A stretch of 52,125 bases of DNA. Origin: Streptomyces sp. MP131-18. GTDB taxonomy: Bacteria > Actinomycetota > Actinomycetes > Streptomycetales > Streptomycetaceae. The notes below the pieces were generated by a model. It saw nothing but the letters and a program-made list of their open reading frames with translations, made no database searches and was not told the origin of the DNA. Shown piece by piece: positions 43,472 to 50,656 of the stretch. Every line of letters begins with the position of its first letter. Position 1 is the stretch's first letter. The DNA lies in assembly GCF_001984575.1 (NCBI RefSeq), contig NZ_LZNS01000001.1:4319679-4371803 (forward strand). Direction: 5' to 3'. The translations under genes were made by a program, and so were the position numbers.

Positions 43472-44134
43472 CTACGGGTGCGTAGGCAGGTTGGGCACGG
43501 GTGTGATGGCGGACGGCCCGTCGAAGTCCCGGGCGAGGGCGTCCATGTAGACCTCGTCGCAGACCTGTCCGAGCCAGTACCCGGACTCACGCAGGACGCC
43601 AGCATGGCGGAAGCCCGCGCCCTCGTAGGCGCGAACGGCGGGCTTGTTCGGGGCGAGGACCTTCAACCAGACCATCCGCAGGTTGCTGACGTGGAAGGCG
43701 TAGTCGAGGGTGAGCTTCGTCGCGGTGGCGCCCAGGCCTCGGCCACGGGCTTCGGGGGCGAGCATGATCTCGAATTCCGCGGTCCGGACGCTGTCATCAG
43801 GCAGGAGTGTGCTCACCCCTGCCAGGACAGGCTTCTCGTGGTTCGTCAGGTCGTAGATGCTGAAGCGGATGTTGGAGCCGAGTTGCTGAGCGGCCATGCC
43901 CTCGGTCCTGGCCTCCAGGGACTCCGGGGCCTGGCGGCCGTATCCGACCAGGAGCCCGGGGTCCTGCTCCCATTGCCAGTAGGTCTCGACCAGGTCGGTT
44001 CGGTACGGGCCGAGCCCGCAGACGGCGTTCTTGACCCACAGGATCGGGTCAGGGTTGGTGGTGATGAGTGCCTCCAATGGTGAGAACGGGCGTGTAAGCA
44101 CGGGTTGTTGGTGGTTCGGCCACTGGGTCGCCAT
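43472..44134 (-). CDS. GNAT acetyltransferase of a lasso-peptide cluster (AlbT-like)
   Basis: About 220 aa from ATG 44134, overlapping the end of the B gene by 86 bases; a start around 44080-44101 is possible, since the domain proper begins at LGPYRTDLVETYWQWEQDPG. GNAT motif A is EFEIMLAPEARGRGLGATAT (RGRGLG loop), followed by VWLKVLAPNKPAVRAYEGAG and VLRESGYWLGQVCDEVYMD. The family resembles RimJ/RimL-type acetyltransferases. In albusnodin clusters an acetyltransferase next to the lasso genes acetylates a core lysine; here the predicted core also has Lys at position 10. This is the last gene of the A-C-B-T order. Confidence 0.8.
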   Translation of the reverse strand: MATQWPNHQQPVLTRPFSPLEALITTNPDPILWVKNAVCGLGPYRTDLVETYWQWEQDPGLLVGYGRQAPESLEARTEGMAAQQLGSNIRFSIYDLTNHEKPVLAGVSTLLPDDSVRTAEFEIMLAPEARGRGLGATATKLTLDYAFHVSNLRMVWLKVLAPNKPAVRAYEGAGFRHAGVLRESGYWLGQVCDEVYMDALARDFDGPSAITPVPNLPTHP

Positions 44135-44783
44135 CAGCTGTTTGCACCCAGGCGTGCAGCCGGACAGGGTCGGGGGCGACGCCGTGGCACCAGGTGGCGG
44201 ACAGGCGCCGCGACGCGAGCAGGAGGGTAGCGGCGGCTGACTCTTCCAGGCAGGCGGTTCGCCCGGGGGAGAACCAGCCGACGCGTCGTACGGCGAGGAC
44301 AGCGGCGTGGATCTGCTCGCCGGTGGCCGCATGTTCACCGGTCACTGCGGCGGCCATGAGCGCGGTGGTGACACGTTGCATCGCCAGCGCGGCGTCCCCA
44401 GCGTGCTTGAGAGCGAAGACGGCGGCGAGCGCGGTCGCTGCCGCGGCGCTGGCGCGCAGCGGGGCGCGCGGGGGGCGGCTGGCTCCGGCGAGGTATTCGG
44501 TGCCCGCGCTTCGCCGAGCCGTTGGGGCTGCGTCGGCCGGTGTCGGCCACGGCGTCGCGGTCGATGTCGGGGTGAGCATGCCCGTGTGCAGCAGCCGCTG
44601 GAGCAGAGCCGGCGTCATGCCGTCTGAGGTGCCGGTTCGGGCCGCGCGGGTCCACTGCGCGGCTGCGGCCGGCAGCAGACACTGGACTCGGCCGGTGCGG
44701 TAGTCGACGAGGACCAGTACGTGTCTGAAGTCGATCGCACGGACGTGGGTGGGACAGGTGAGGTTGGTGGGCAGGTCACTCAC
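44049..44783 (-). CDS. Lasso-peptide leader peptidase, fused RRE and transglutaminase-like protease (B protein)
   Basis: 244 aa from GTG 44783; GTGA overlaps the stop of the C gene. The N-terminal 75 residues (LTCPTHVRAIDFRHVLVLVD, then YRTGRVQCLLPAAAAQWTRA) form the RRE that binds the leader. The C-terminal part is the transglutaminase-like cysteine protease: C178 (GRTACLEESAAATLLLASRR), H210 (VRLHAWVQTADGDPVAEP) and D218 make the expected triad. It cuts the leader from the core so that the new N-terminal Gly can cyclise. Most actinomycete systems split B1 and B2; this one is fused. Confidence 0.85.
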   Translation of the reverse strand: MSDLPTNLTCPTHVRAIDFRHVLVLVDYRTGRVQCLLPAAAAQWTRAARTGTSDGMTPALLQRLLHTGMLTPTSTATPWPTPADAAPTARRSAGTEYLAGASRPPRAPLRASAAAATALAAVFALKHAGDAALAMQRVTTALMAAAVTGEHAATGEQIHAAVLAVRRVGWFSPGRTACLEESAAATLLLASRRLSATWCHGVAPDPVRLHAWVQTADGDPVAEPPTTRAYTPVLTIGGTHHHQP

Positions 44784-46597
44784 CGGACGCTCCCGACGGG
44801 GGCGTCGGTCCAGGCTGGGGCGGGGTGTGTGTGGTGGGCGTGCAGCCATGCCTCGGCGCTCAGCGCCTGTTCGACGGGACCGAGCGAGGTGGGGATGCCG
44901 GCGGCGGCCTCGCGAAGGTGGCGCCGCAACTGCGGCGGGTCGAGAAGCCCGAGGGCGGCGAGACGGCCGTCGGCCAGCTCCATCAGGACAGAGAGGTTTG
45001 CGCGGAGCCCGGCGTAGTGGCTGGCGGTGGCGCTGTCCTTGGTGGTGCGGCGGGCGAGGGCGGGCGGCAGCCAGGGGGCCATGGCTCGGCGCAGGACCGG
45101 CTTGTAGGCGTGGACCGCCGGTCGGTGGTCGATCGATGTACGGAGCACGGCGTCCACTAGGAGCCCGTCGAGGAACGGGTTGTGCAGGTCGACGCCGACC
45201 GATGCGGCCAGCGCCGCATCAGCGACGGCCGAACGGGCGGTCTCCCGTATCTCGTCCACCAGGGTGCGCACCGCGATGTCCGTGCCCGGCAGTTCCTCGT
45301 CCCTCTCGGCCGCGCCGAGTGCCGCGCCGGCCACCAGCCGTAGCGTCTCGGGTCGGGCCCAGCTGGGCGCGGGCGAGAGGGAGAACCAGCTCAGGTCGCC
45401 CAGGTGGGGGCCATGGCCGAGGGAACACGAAAGCATCGGGGAGAGGGCGGCCAGTGCATCACGGCGACCGGTGCGGGCCAGTGCGGCAGCCTCGCGCAGC
45501 AGCGGCGCGAGCGGCCGATGCCGCAGGCGGGCCAGACCCACGGCCTCGGTCACGGCCCGCAGCCACCGGCCCTTGCGTATCAGGTCGGCGAGGTGGACTG
45601 GAGGCATGCCCATCACGCTGTCGCCGCCGTCGCCGGTCAGGTGCAGACGGCTGCCCGTCTGGTGCACGAAACGCATCTGCCTGATCAGTTGAACGTGGCT
45701 GAGAGTGGAAGGGGCCGGTTCGTCGCTGGCAGGGACGGCGGTGAGGTCGCTGTACGGCAAGTGCTCGGCAGTGACCGGAAGGACTTGGTGGTCGATCCGG
45801 TCGCGGTGGTACTCCTGAGTCAGCCGGGCGTAGCGCAGGTCGGCGGCGCTGTCATCGCCGTCGGGGTGCATCGTGACCGCAGTCAGGGGCTGGGGCCGGG
45901 GGCGGCAGGTCGCGGCCAGGACAGTAAGACTGGTGGAGTCCAGGCCCCCGGACAGGTCGCTCGATAAGTCTGGGCCGGCGTCCACGCGGAAGGCGACTGC
46001 TGCCGCCAGGGCCTCGCGCAGGCGGTGGTCCGGCGGGCCGGGCACCGGATCGGGACGCCACCGCGTGCTGCAGTACGGGCCGCTGCCGTCGGCGGGAAGT
46101 TCTATCCGGCTGCCCGCCGGGAGGTGCTGCACACCGGAGAAGAAGCTGCGGGTCTCGGCCAGAGCGGGCACAGAAGGCGCGAGGATCGAGCAGGCCAGCC
46201 GCTCGACATCAACACTCGCTGCGGTGAGCCTGGCCAGCAGGCGGGCGGAAGTGGACCACGCCCAGCCGTCACCCCAGCGGGTCGCATACACCGGCGCGGC
46301 GTCAGCGGGATCGGTGTGGAGCACTACGCGGTCGGCTGTTTCCTCCACCGCCGTGTACGTCCCCGGCCAGCGCCAGGCGACATCGGTCGGCAGCGCAGGG
46401 GCCTCGGCCGCACGCCGCAGTTCGTCGGTGGAGGCACCGCACCAGCCCAACAGCATCAGCCGCCTGCTGGGGGCCTCAATCTGGCGGGCGGGGGCGTCGC
46501 CGAGTTGCCACACCGACGACACGGGCGGCGCGAGCGGCGCGGCGCCCTTGGGGCGCGGGAAGGCGCCGCGAGCGGCGCTGAAACCGCCGAAAGCCAT
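44780..46597 (-). CDS. Lasso-peptide macrolactam synthetase (asparagine synthase-like C protein)
   Basis: 605 aa from ATG 46597, with GGAAGGAAG upstream. The asparagine-synthetase fold is seen: an N-terminal Ntn-like domain without the catalytic Cys (starts MAFGGF), VYATRWGDGWAWSTSARLLA, FFSGVQHLPAGSRIELPADG, then the PP-loop DLSSDLSGGLDSTSLTVLA (SGGLDS at about 216-221) and LTGDGGDSVMGMPP. Lasso C proteins adenylate the side-chain carboxylate of the ring Asp/Glu and close the isopeptide bond with Gly1. It lies between the precursor (105-base gap) and the B gene. Confidence 0.9.
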   Translation of the reverse strand: MAFGGFSAARGAFPRPKGAAPLAPPVSSVWQLGDAPARQIEAPSRRLMLLGWCGASTDELRRAAEAPALPTDVAWRWPGTYTAVEETADRVVLHTDPADAAPVYATRWGDGWAWSTSARLLARLTAASVDVERLACSILAPSVPALAETRSFFSGVQHLPAGSRIELPADGSGPYCSTRWRPDPVPGPPDHRLREALAAAVAFRVDAGPDLSSDLSGGLDSTSLTVLAATCRPRPQPLTAVTMHPDGDDSAADLRYARLTQEYHRDRIDHQVLPVTAEHLPYSDLTAVPASDEPAPSTLSHVQLIRQMRFVHQTGSRLHLTGDGGDSVMGMPPVHLADLIRKGRWLRAVTEAVGLARLRHRPLAPLLREAAALARTGRRDALAALSPMLSCSLGHGPHLGDLSWFSLSPAPSWARPETLRLVAGAALGAAERDEELPGTDIAVRTLVDEIRETARSAVADAALAASVGVDLHNPFLDGLLVDAVLRTSIDHRPAVHAYKPVLRRAMAPWLPPALARRTTKDSATASHYAGLRANLSVLMELADGRLAALGLLDPPQLRRHLREAAAGIPTSLGPVEQALSAEAWLHAHHTHPAPAWTDAPVGSVR

Positions 46598-46702
46598 GAA
46601 CTTCCTTCCGTACAGGGGGAGTGCGTGTCGTACCTGCGGTGGTGCGGCCACCGGGCCAGCAGTGAGCCAGCGCCCGGGGGCCGCACCACGTCTCGGGGTA
46701 AG

Positions 46703-46831
46703 TCAGCCGTAGATGCGGCGCTTGTTCTCCCGGCCGAAGCCGTCGCCGCCCCGGGTCAGCGTCGTGGCGTCGCCGATCTCGACCAGTTCCTCGTCGATCG
46801 TGGTCGTCTCGGTGTTCAGCAGTTCGTTCAC
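46703..46831 (-). CDS. Lasso-peptide precursor, albusnodin-like
   Basis: 42 aa from GTG 46831, with AAAGAGGAG eight bases upstream. The leader (about residues 1-27) is acidic and ends DATTLTR, with Thr at position -2 as lasso leaders require. The predicted core is GGDGFGRENKRRIYG: Gly1 and Glu8 give an 8-residue ring, and the tail is NKRRIYG. From memory, albusnodin has the core GQGGGQSEDKRRAYNC, so ring size, Lys10 and the KRR-x-Y tail agree. Core boundaries are predicted from the leader rule. The lack of a bulky plug residue other than Arg/Tyr is also as in albusnodin. Confidence 0.85.
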   Translation of the reverse strand: MNELLNTETTTIDEELVEIGDATTLTRGGDGFGRENKRRIYG

Positions 46832-46893
46832 TGGTTCACTCCTCTTTCCAGAAGGGACATACGGGAATCCATTGCAAGGCGGAGCGGAAACGA

Positions 46894-46914
46894 ATGATCG
46901 CTCCGTGTGATCAT
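46894..46914. promoter_or_regulatory. Inverted repeat upstream of the lasso precursor
   Basis: ATGATC (46894-46899) and GATCAT (46909-46914) are perfect arms with a 9-base spacer, 63 bases upstream of the precursor start. Position and symmetry fit an operator in the lasso promoter. No regulator has been matched to it. Confidence 0.35.
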
Positions 46915-47084
46915 CAGATCGTGTCGCCGACGACTGCTGCCAGAAGGCTGGGGCGTAAAAGCTGTAAAAGTGCGCGGGAATCTTTCTCCTGGCATGCGAA
47001 CCAGGAGCCCCTGCCAACCCAGCGCCCGTGCAGGCGGACGGCCGTGCCGTGCTGCTCGGTGGTTCTGGTGGGAAGGGAGGATCC

Positions 47085-47213
47085 GGCGATGACCGGGCGG
47101 CGGCCCGCGAGGGAGAGTCGGAGGAGGGCTGTGCTGCCCGTACCGATCTTGACCTGCCCGCCGCCAGACCGCAGCCGATCACCGAACTACCGGCGGAAGG
47201 CGACGTGCCGTGA
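47085..47213 (+). pseudogene. 3' remnant of a double-NUDIX gene
   Basis: The plus-strand frame ends TDLDLPAARPQPITELPAEG, then DVP and a stop at 47211-47213. This matches the C-termini of the double-NUDIX proteins at 15493 (ADLNLPRAARRPITELALDG) and 12468 (PITELPAAGG). No NUDIX box is present upstream, so only the tail is left. Confidence 0.55.
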
Positions 47214-47257
47214 CCGCGCCTGACGGCGCCCCGACGCCGGGGATTGCACACCTGGTC

Positions 47258-47633
47258 CGTCCCCGACGGGGGCGGGCACGGACCGGAGCTTCCCCGGCGG
47301 CCAGTCGAAGAGCGAGCTGGCGATCGCTTCCCGAGGCGAATCAGGGTTTGAAGCCGACGCCAGCCCACAAGCTCACGGTGGCGTCATTGACCTCCGGAAC
47401 CTGAAGGTTCGGAAGCCAGCGGTGCGCAACCTCCAACCCGGGGTCGACCAGGTCGAGTCCCTCGAAGAACCGCTCGACCTCGCTGCGGGCGCGTACCTGC
47501 GCCGGCGTGCCCCGTCGCGGTAGATTCCGGCAACGCGCGCCCACGTCTTCGGATCGAAATCGGGCGTGCAGTGGCTCACGGCCAGCGCCGAGCCGGAGGG
47601 CAGAGGGTCCAGCAGGCGCTGCACGATCCCCAA
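47258..47633. repeat. Degenerate duplicate of 35145-35560 (methyltransferase 3' half and its flank)
   Basis: The CGACGGGGG-CGGGCACGG motif, a CTTCCCCGGCGGCC motif and the GGTTTGAAGCCGAC-CCAGCCCACAAGCTCAC segment occur in the same order in 35145-35285 and 47265-47375. Coding homology continues to 47633. The copied piece therefore spans the 3' non-coding flank and the gene's 3' half, and stops abruptly near 47633. Confidence 0.65.
47341..47633 (-). pseudogene. Truncated, frameshifted SAM methyltransferase remnant
   Basis: The minus strand reads MGIVQRLLDPLPSGSALAVS and FDPKTWARVAGIYRDG, then in another frame TPAQVRARSEVERFFEGLDL and ATVSLWAGVGFKP. This parallels residues 183-286 of the enzyme at 35235-36095. 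The 5' two-thirds (SAM-binding motifs) are missing. One C is lost from a C run at 47510-47513 relative to the intact gene, breaking the frame. Non-functional. Confidence 0.8.
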
Positions 47634-47640
47634 GGTCCTC

Positions 47641-47750
47641 TTAGCTCAGCGAAGATCGTTGACGCAGCAGACGGCTGAGGAGGCCGAAGTCCAGAGTGCT
47701 TAACGCCGCGCGCACCCCCGAGTCCTCCCACACATGACCGGGAAGTCTCG
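47641..47750 (-). pseudogene. N-terminal remnant of an XRE-family regulator
   Basis: ARLPGHVWEDSGVRAALSTL followed by DFGLLSRLLRQRSSLS and a stop. This is the usual opening of Streptomyces XRE-TPR regulators (LPxxVWxxxxxRxALxxRDxxxxxRLxR), just before the helix-turn-helix, where it breaks off against the methyltransferase remnant. Only the first 35 or so codons survive. Confidence 0.55.
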
Positions 47751-48009
47751 CAGGAGTTACCCGTGGCTGACTCGCCGTCTCCCCAGCGTGCTTCGGTGGC
47801 CGGAAGCCAAGCTCGATGCACGGCTTCCCGAACGTGGCCTCCAGCACCACGCGCACCGGATGACGTGGCCAGGGCGGGGACCGAGACCGAAAGGGTGAAG
47901 GCCAGGGCCTGCGTCGTGCGCTCCCACCGTTCACGGCTGCCTTCGTCTTCCGAAGGCTCCGTACACACCCCTACCCTCCTTGGCCGCAGATCGGCAGAAG
48001 GAGGCCGGG

Positions 48010-48810
48010 GTGTCGAGTCAGCGCGCGCAGGAGAACACCGGAACGAACGAACCAGCGGGTCGCATTCTCACCATGGCGATCGAGACGGTTGCCATGGACG
48101 CTATACGCCCCTACCCGGGGAACGCCCGTCTGGGGAACCGGAAGGTCATCGGCACCTCGCTGAGCAAACTCGGCCAGTACAAGCCGGTCATCGTCCAGCG
48201 CTCTACCGGCCACATCCTCGTCGGCAACAACACCTATCTGACCGCGCAGGACCAAGGCTGGCAGGAGATAGCGGTCCAGTGGGTGGATGTGGATGACGTA
48301 CGCGCCCGCGAGATCAACCTCATCGACAACCGGTCCAACGACCTGGCGACTGGGTACGACGAGAAGCTGCTCCTTCAGCTCTTGGAAGACGTTCCGGACC
48401 TGTCCGCCACCGGCTATGCCGAAGAAGACGTCGAAGCGCTGCTGCGCGCCACCGACGCCATCGGCAACTCGGCCACCGACTTCCTCACGCCCTTCCTGAC
48501 GCCGGCCGCCCCCGCTGCCCCAGCAGCGGGCTCAGCCACGCGACCCGTCGGTCCAGACACTTCCAGCGGTCAGCCCCGTTCTGCGGAAGCCTCACCACAG
48601 GACGGGACCGACACGGCCACCGAGCCCGACGGCACCCCGGACTCACCAGCGCAGCAGAACCTCTACGTGCCGGTCTCGTGGACAGTCAGCGTCGCCGAAC
48701 GCGATGAGATCCGCGCGGCCCTGCGTGCCGCTCAAGGCCACTGGCAGCTCGCCACCGCCTCCGATGCCCTTCTCGCCGTCGTCCGCTTCTTCACCCAGCG
48801 CCAGGAGTAA
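48010..48810 (+). CDS. ParB/sulfiredoxin-fold domain protein (IbrB-like)
   Basis: 266 aa from GTG 48010, with GAAGGAGG five bases upstream, the best site nearby. The ParB N-terminal domain (about residues 22-140) shows MDAIRPYPGNARLGNRKVIG, LGQYKPVIVQRSTGHILVGN, NTYLTAQDQGWQEIAVQWVD and INLIDNRSNDLATGYDEKLL. A disordered Pro/Ala/Ser/Thr linker (about 155-215) joins a C-terminal helical domain (AERDEIRAALRAAQGHWQLA). ParB-fold enzymes include nucleases and NTP-using kinases in DNA-modification systems. The pairing with a PAPS-reductase-like gene resembles E. coli ibrB-ibrA. First gene of the operon; the cupin gene follows after 3 bases. Confidence 0.85.
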   Translation: MSSQRAQENTGTNEPAGRILTMAIETVAMDAIRPYPGNARLGNRKVIGTSLSKLGQYKPVIVQRSTGHILVGNNTYLTAQDQGWQEIAVQWVDVDDVRAREINLIDNRSNDLATGYDEKLLLQLLEDVPDLSATGYAEEDVEALLRATDAIGNSATDFLTPFLTPAAPAAPAAGSATRPVGPDTSSGQPRSAEASPQDGTDTATEPDGTPDSPAQQNLYVPVSWTVSVAERDEIRAALRAAQGHWQLATASDALLAVVRFFTQRQE

Positions 48811-48813
48811 CCC

Positions 48814-49263
48814 GTGCCGCTCAAGATCGTCAACCTGGAGAAGACCGCCCTGCGCATCCTCACTGAAGGGCTCGCCGCCTTCGGAGCGGACGCGACCTTC
48901 ACGCCGTTGCATACCAACGGTGCGCTCGGCGCGGACATGCTGCGGGTGGCTCCCGGCGATGCCTTTCCCGTGCACACGCACCCGGGCGATCACCTGCTGC
49001 TGTGCGTGAAGGGCACCGGCACCATCAGCGTGGGCGGCACCACCTACACCGTCGGGCCCGGCGACCTGTACATGGTGCCGGGCACGGTCCCGCACGCAGT
49101 CGGCGCCGCGGAGAACGACGAGCACATCCTGCTCGCCATCGGCGCGCCACACTTCCCTGTCGATTCTCCGGAGCGCCTGATGTACACGGACTGGCAGGGC
49201 AACCCGCTCACCGAGGCGTACTTCCACCAGGACGACGTCAGCGAGGGGCGGCGGCACCCGTGA
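48814..49263 (+). CDS. Cupin-domain protein
   Basis: 149 aa from GTG 48814. The cupin motifs are GDAFPVHTHPGDHLLLCVKG (metal-binding His pair) and GDLYMVPGTVPHAVGA (third His), in a single conserved beta-barrel of normal length. The C-terminus is SERLMYTDWQGNPLTEAYF in part. Cupins include dioxygenases, isomerases and sugar-binding proteins; a metal enzyme is likely. The stop overlaps the next start (GTGA). Confidence 0.85.
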   Translation: MPLKIVNLEKTALRILTEGLAAFGADATFTPLHTNGALGADMLRVAPGDAFPVHTHPGDHLLLCVKGTGTISVGGTTYTVGPGDLYMVPGTVPHAVGAAENDEHILLAIGAPHFPVDSPERLMYTDWQGNPLTEAYFHQDDVSEGRRHP

Positions 49264-50063
49264 CCTCCTCGCCGTCGTCCCTGCGACGCAAGCAGGGCAT
49301 CCCGGACCCGGCCGCCTGGCTCCAGGCCCGTGCCACAGCCCGCGAGCTGTGGCCGGATGACCGCCTCGACGCGCTGGTGGACCGCACAGCTGCGGAGATC
49401 ACGCGGACGATCCGCGGCAAGCGCACCGCCCTGGCCTGGTCCGGCGGCAAGGACTCCCTCGCGCTCCAACTCGTCGCCGCACAGGCCGGGATCACCGAGG
49501 CGGTGCTCGCCATCAGCGAGCTGGAGTATCCGGCGTTCCTGCAGTGGGTGACCGACTACATGCCGGACGGCCTAACGGTGGTCTCCACCGGCCAGGACCT
49601 CGACTGGCTCGCAGCCCACCCGGAGATGCTGTTCCCCCAAGGGCGTTACGGCACGCGCTGGTTCACGATCGTCAACCATCGCGGCCAGGAACGATACTTC
49701 CGCGACCAGAACCTTGACCTGCTGCTCCTTGGCCGCCGGCACGCCGACGGCAACTACACCGGCCCCAAGGGCTCGATGATCTACACCAACAGCCGCGGCA
49801 TCACCCGCTACTCACCGCTGGCGGCATGGCCGCACGAGGCTGTCTTCGCGCTGCTGGAGCGCCACCAGGTCGTGCTGCCGCCCTGTTACGACTGGCCGCG
49901 CGGCTACCAGGTCGGCACCGGAGCCTGGCCCGCCCGCCAGTGGACCACCTCCGTCGACCACGGGTTCGACGAGGTGTGGCAGATCGACCCGGAGGTCATC
50001 CGCCAGGCGGCACCGACGCTGCCCCAGGCAGCTGACTGGCTGGCGCGCACCGGAAGGGCGTGA
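49260..50063 (+). CDS. PP-loop ATP pyrophosphatase, PAPS reductase-like
   Basis: 267 aa from GTG 49260, overlapping the cupin stop. The PP-loop SGGKDS is at residues 61-66 (TALAWSGGKDSLALQLVAAQ). Later segments are MLFPQGRYGTRWFTIVNHRG and LLLGRRHADGNYTGPKGSMI, with ITRYSPLAAWPHEAVFALLE; this fold adenylates a substrate before sulphur or nitrogen transfer. It stops on top of the GATase start region (GTGATC ATG). With the GATase, it could reconstitute an asparagine-synthetase-like amidotransferase in two chains. Confidence 0.85.
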   Translation: MTSSPSSLRRKQGIPDPAAWLQARATARELWPDDRLDALVDRTAAEITRTIRGKRTALAWSGGKDSLALQLVAAQAGITEAVLAISELEYPAFLQWVTDYMPDGLTVVSTGQDLDWLAAHPEMLFPQGRYGTRWFTIVNHRGQERYFRDQNLDLLLLGRRHADGNYTGPKGSMIYTNSRGITRYSPLAAWPHEAVFALLERHQVVLPPCYDWPRGYQVGTGAWPARQWTTSVDHGFDEVWQIDPEVIRQAAPTLPQAADWLARTGRA

Positions 50064-50065
50064 TC

Positions 50066-50653
50066 ATGTGCGGGATCTTCGCCTACACCGGCCGCCGGGC
50101 ACCGGACGTCGAGCTGCTGACCGAGGCCGCCCGCTACGCTGCCCGCCGCGGCCCGCACGCCCACGGCTGGGCTGGCCCGGACACACCTCCGCACCGGGCT
50201 CTCGGGCCACTCGACCCCGAGGACTGCCGCAAGATCACCGGCCGTGCTGTACTCGGCCACGCCCGCATGGCCACGGTCGGCCCTCCGACCCTGGTGGACG
50301 GCATCCAGCCCATCGACGCCGACGGCCACCTCATCGCGTACAACGGCACCGTCACCAACCCCGGCGACCTTGCTCCTGAGCTGTGCCCGACAGACACCAT
50401 CGCCGTGGCCCGTGCTTACGCCCGTCACCGCGCCTCCGGCGAGGGGACGCGGGCCGCCCTATCCGCTGTACTCGAGGTCGCCCGCGCCCGCTCTTGGGCA
50501 CTGGTCATCCTCGACCGCACAGGCCAGGTGCTCACCCATCGGCACCGGCTGCCGCTGTTCCGATGCACCACGACGGACGGGATCTACCTTTCCTCCGGCC
50601 GCTTCACCCCAGAGGCCACCCCCACGCCCGAGAACACGATCACCCAGGAATGA
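50066..50653 (+). CDS. Stand-alone class II glutamine amidotransferase domain
   Basis: 195 aa from ATG 50066, chosen because it puts Cys at position 2, the N-terminal nucleophile once Met is removed (MCGIFAYTGRR). Other active-site parts: RRGPHAHGWA, LGHARMATVGPPTLVDGIQP, and the oxyanion YNGTVTNPGDL. The C-terminus is TTDGIYLSSGRFTPE. It releases ammonia from glutamine, but lacks the synthetase domain normally fused to it; the PP-loop genes on either side could supply that. Confidence 0.9.
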   Translation: MCGIFAYTGRRAPDVELLTEAARYAARRGPHAHGWAGPDTPPHRALGPLDPEDCRKITGRAVLGHARMATVGPPTLVDGIQPIDADGHLIAYNGTVTNPGDLAPELCPTDTIAVARAYARHRASGEGTRAALSAVLEVARARSWALVILDRTGQVLTHRHRLPLFRCTTTDGIYLSSGRFTPEATPTPENTITQE

Positions 50654-50656
50654 CCG

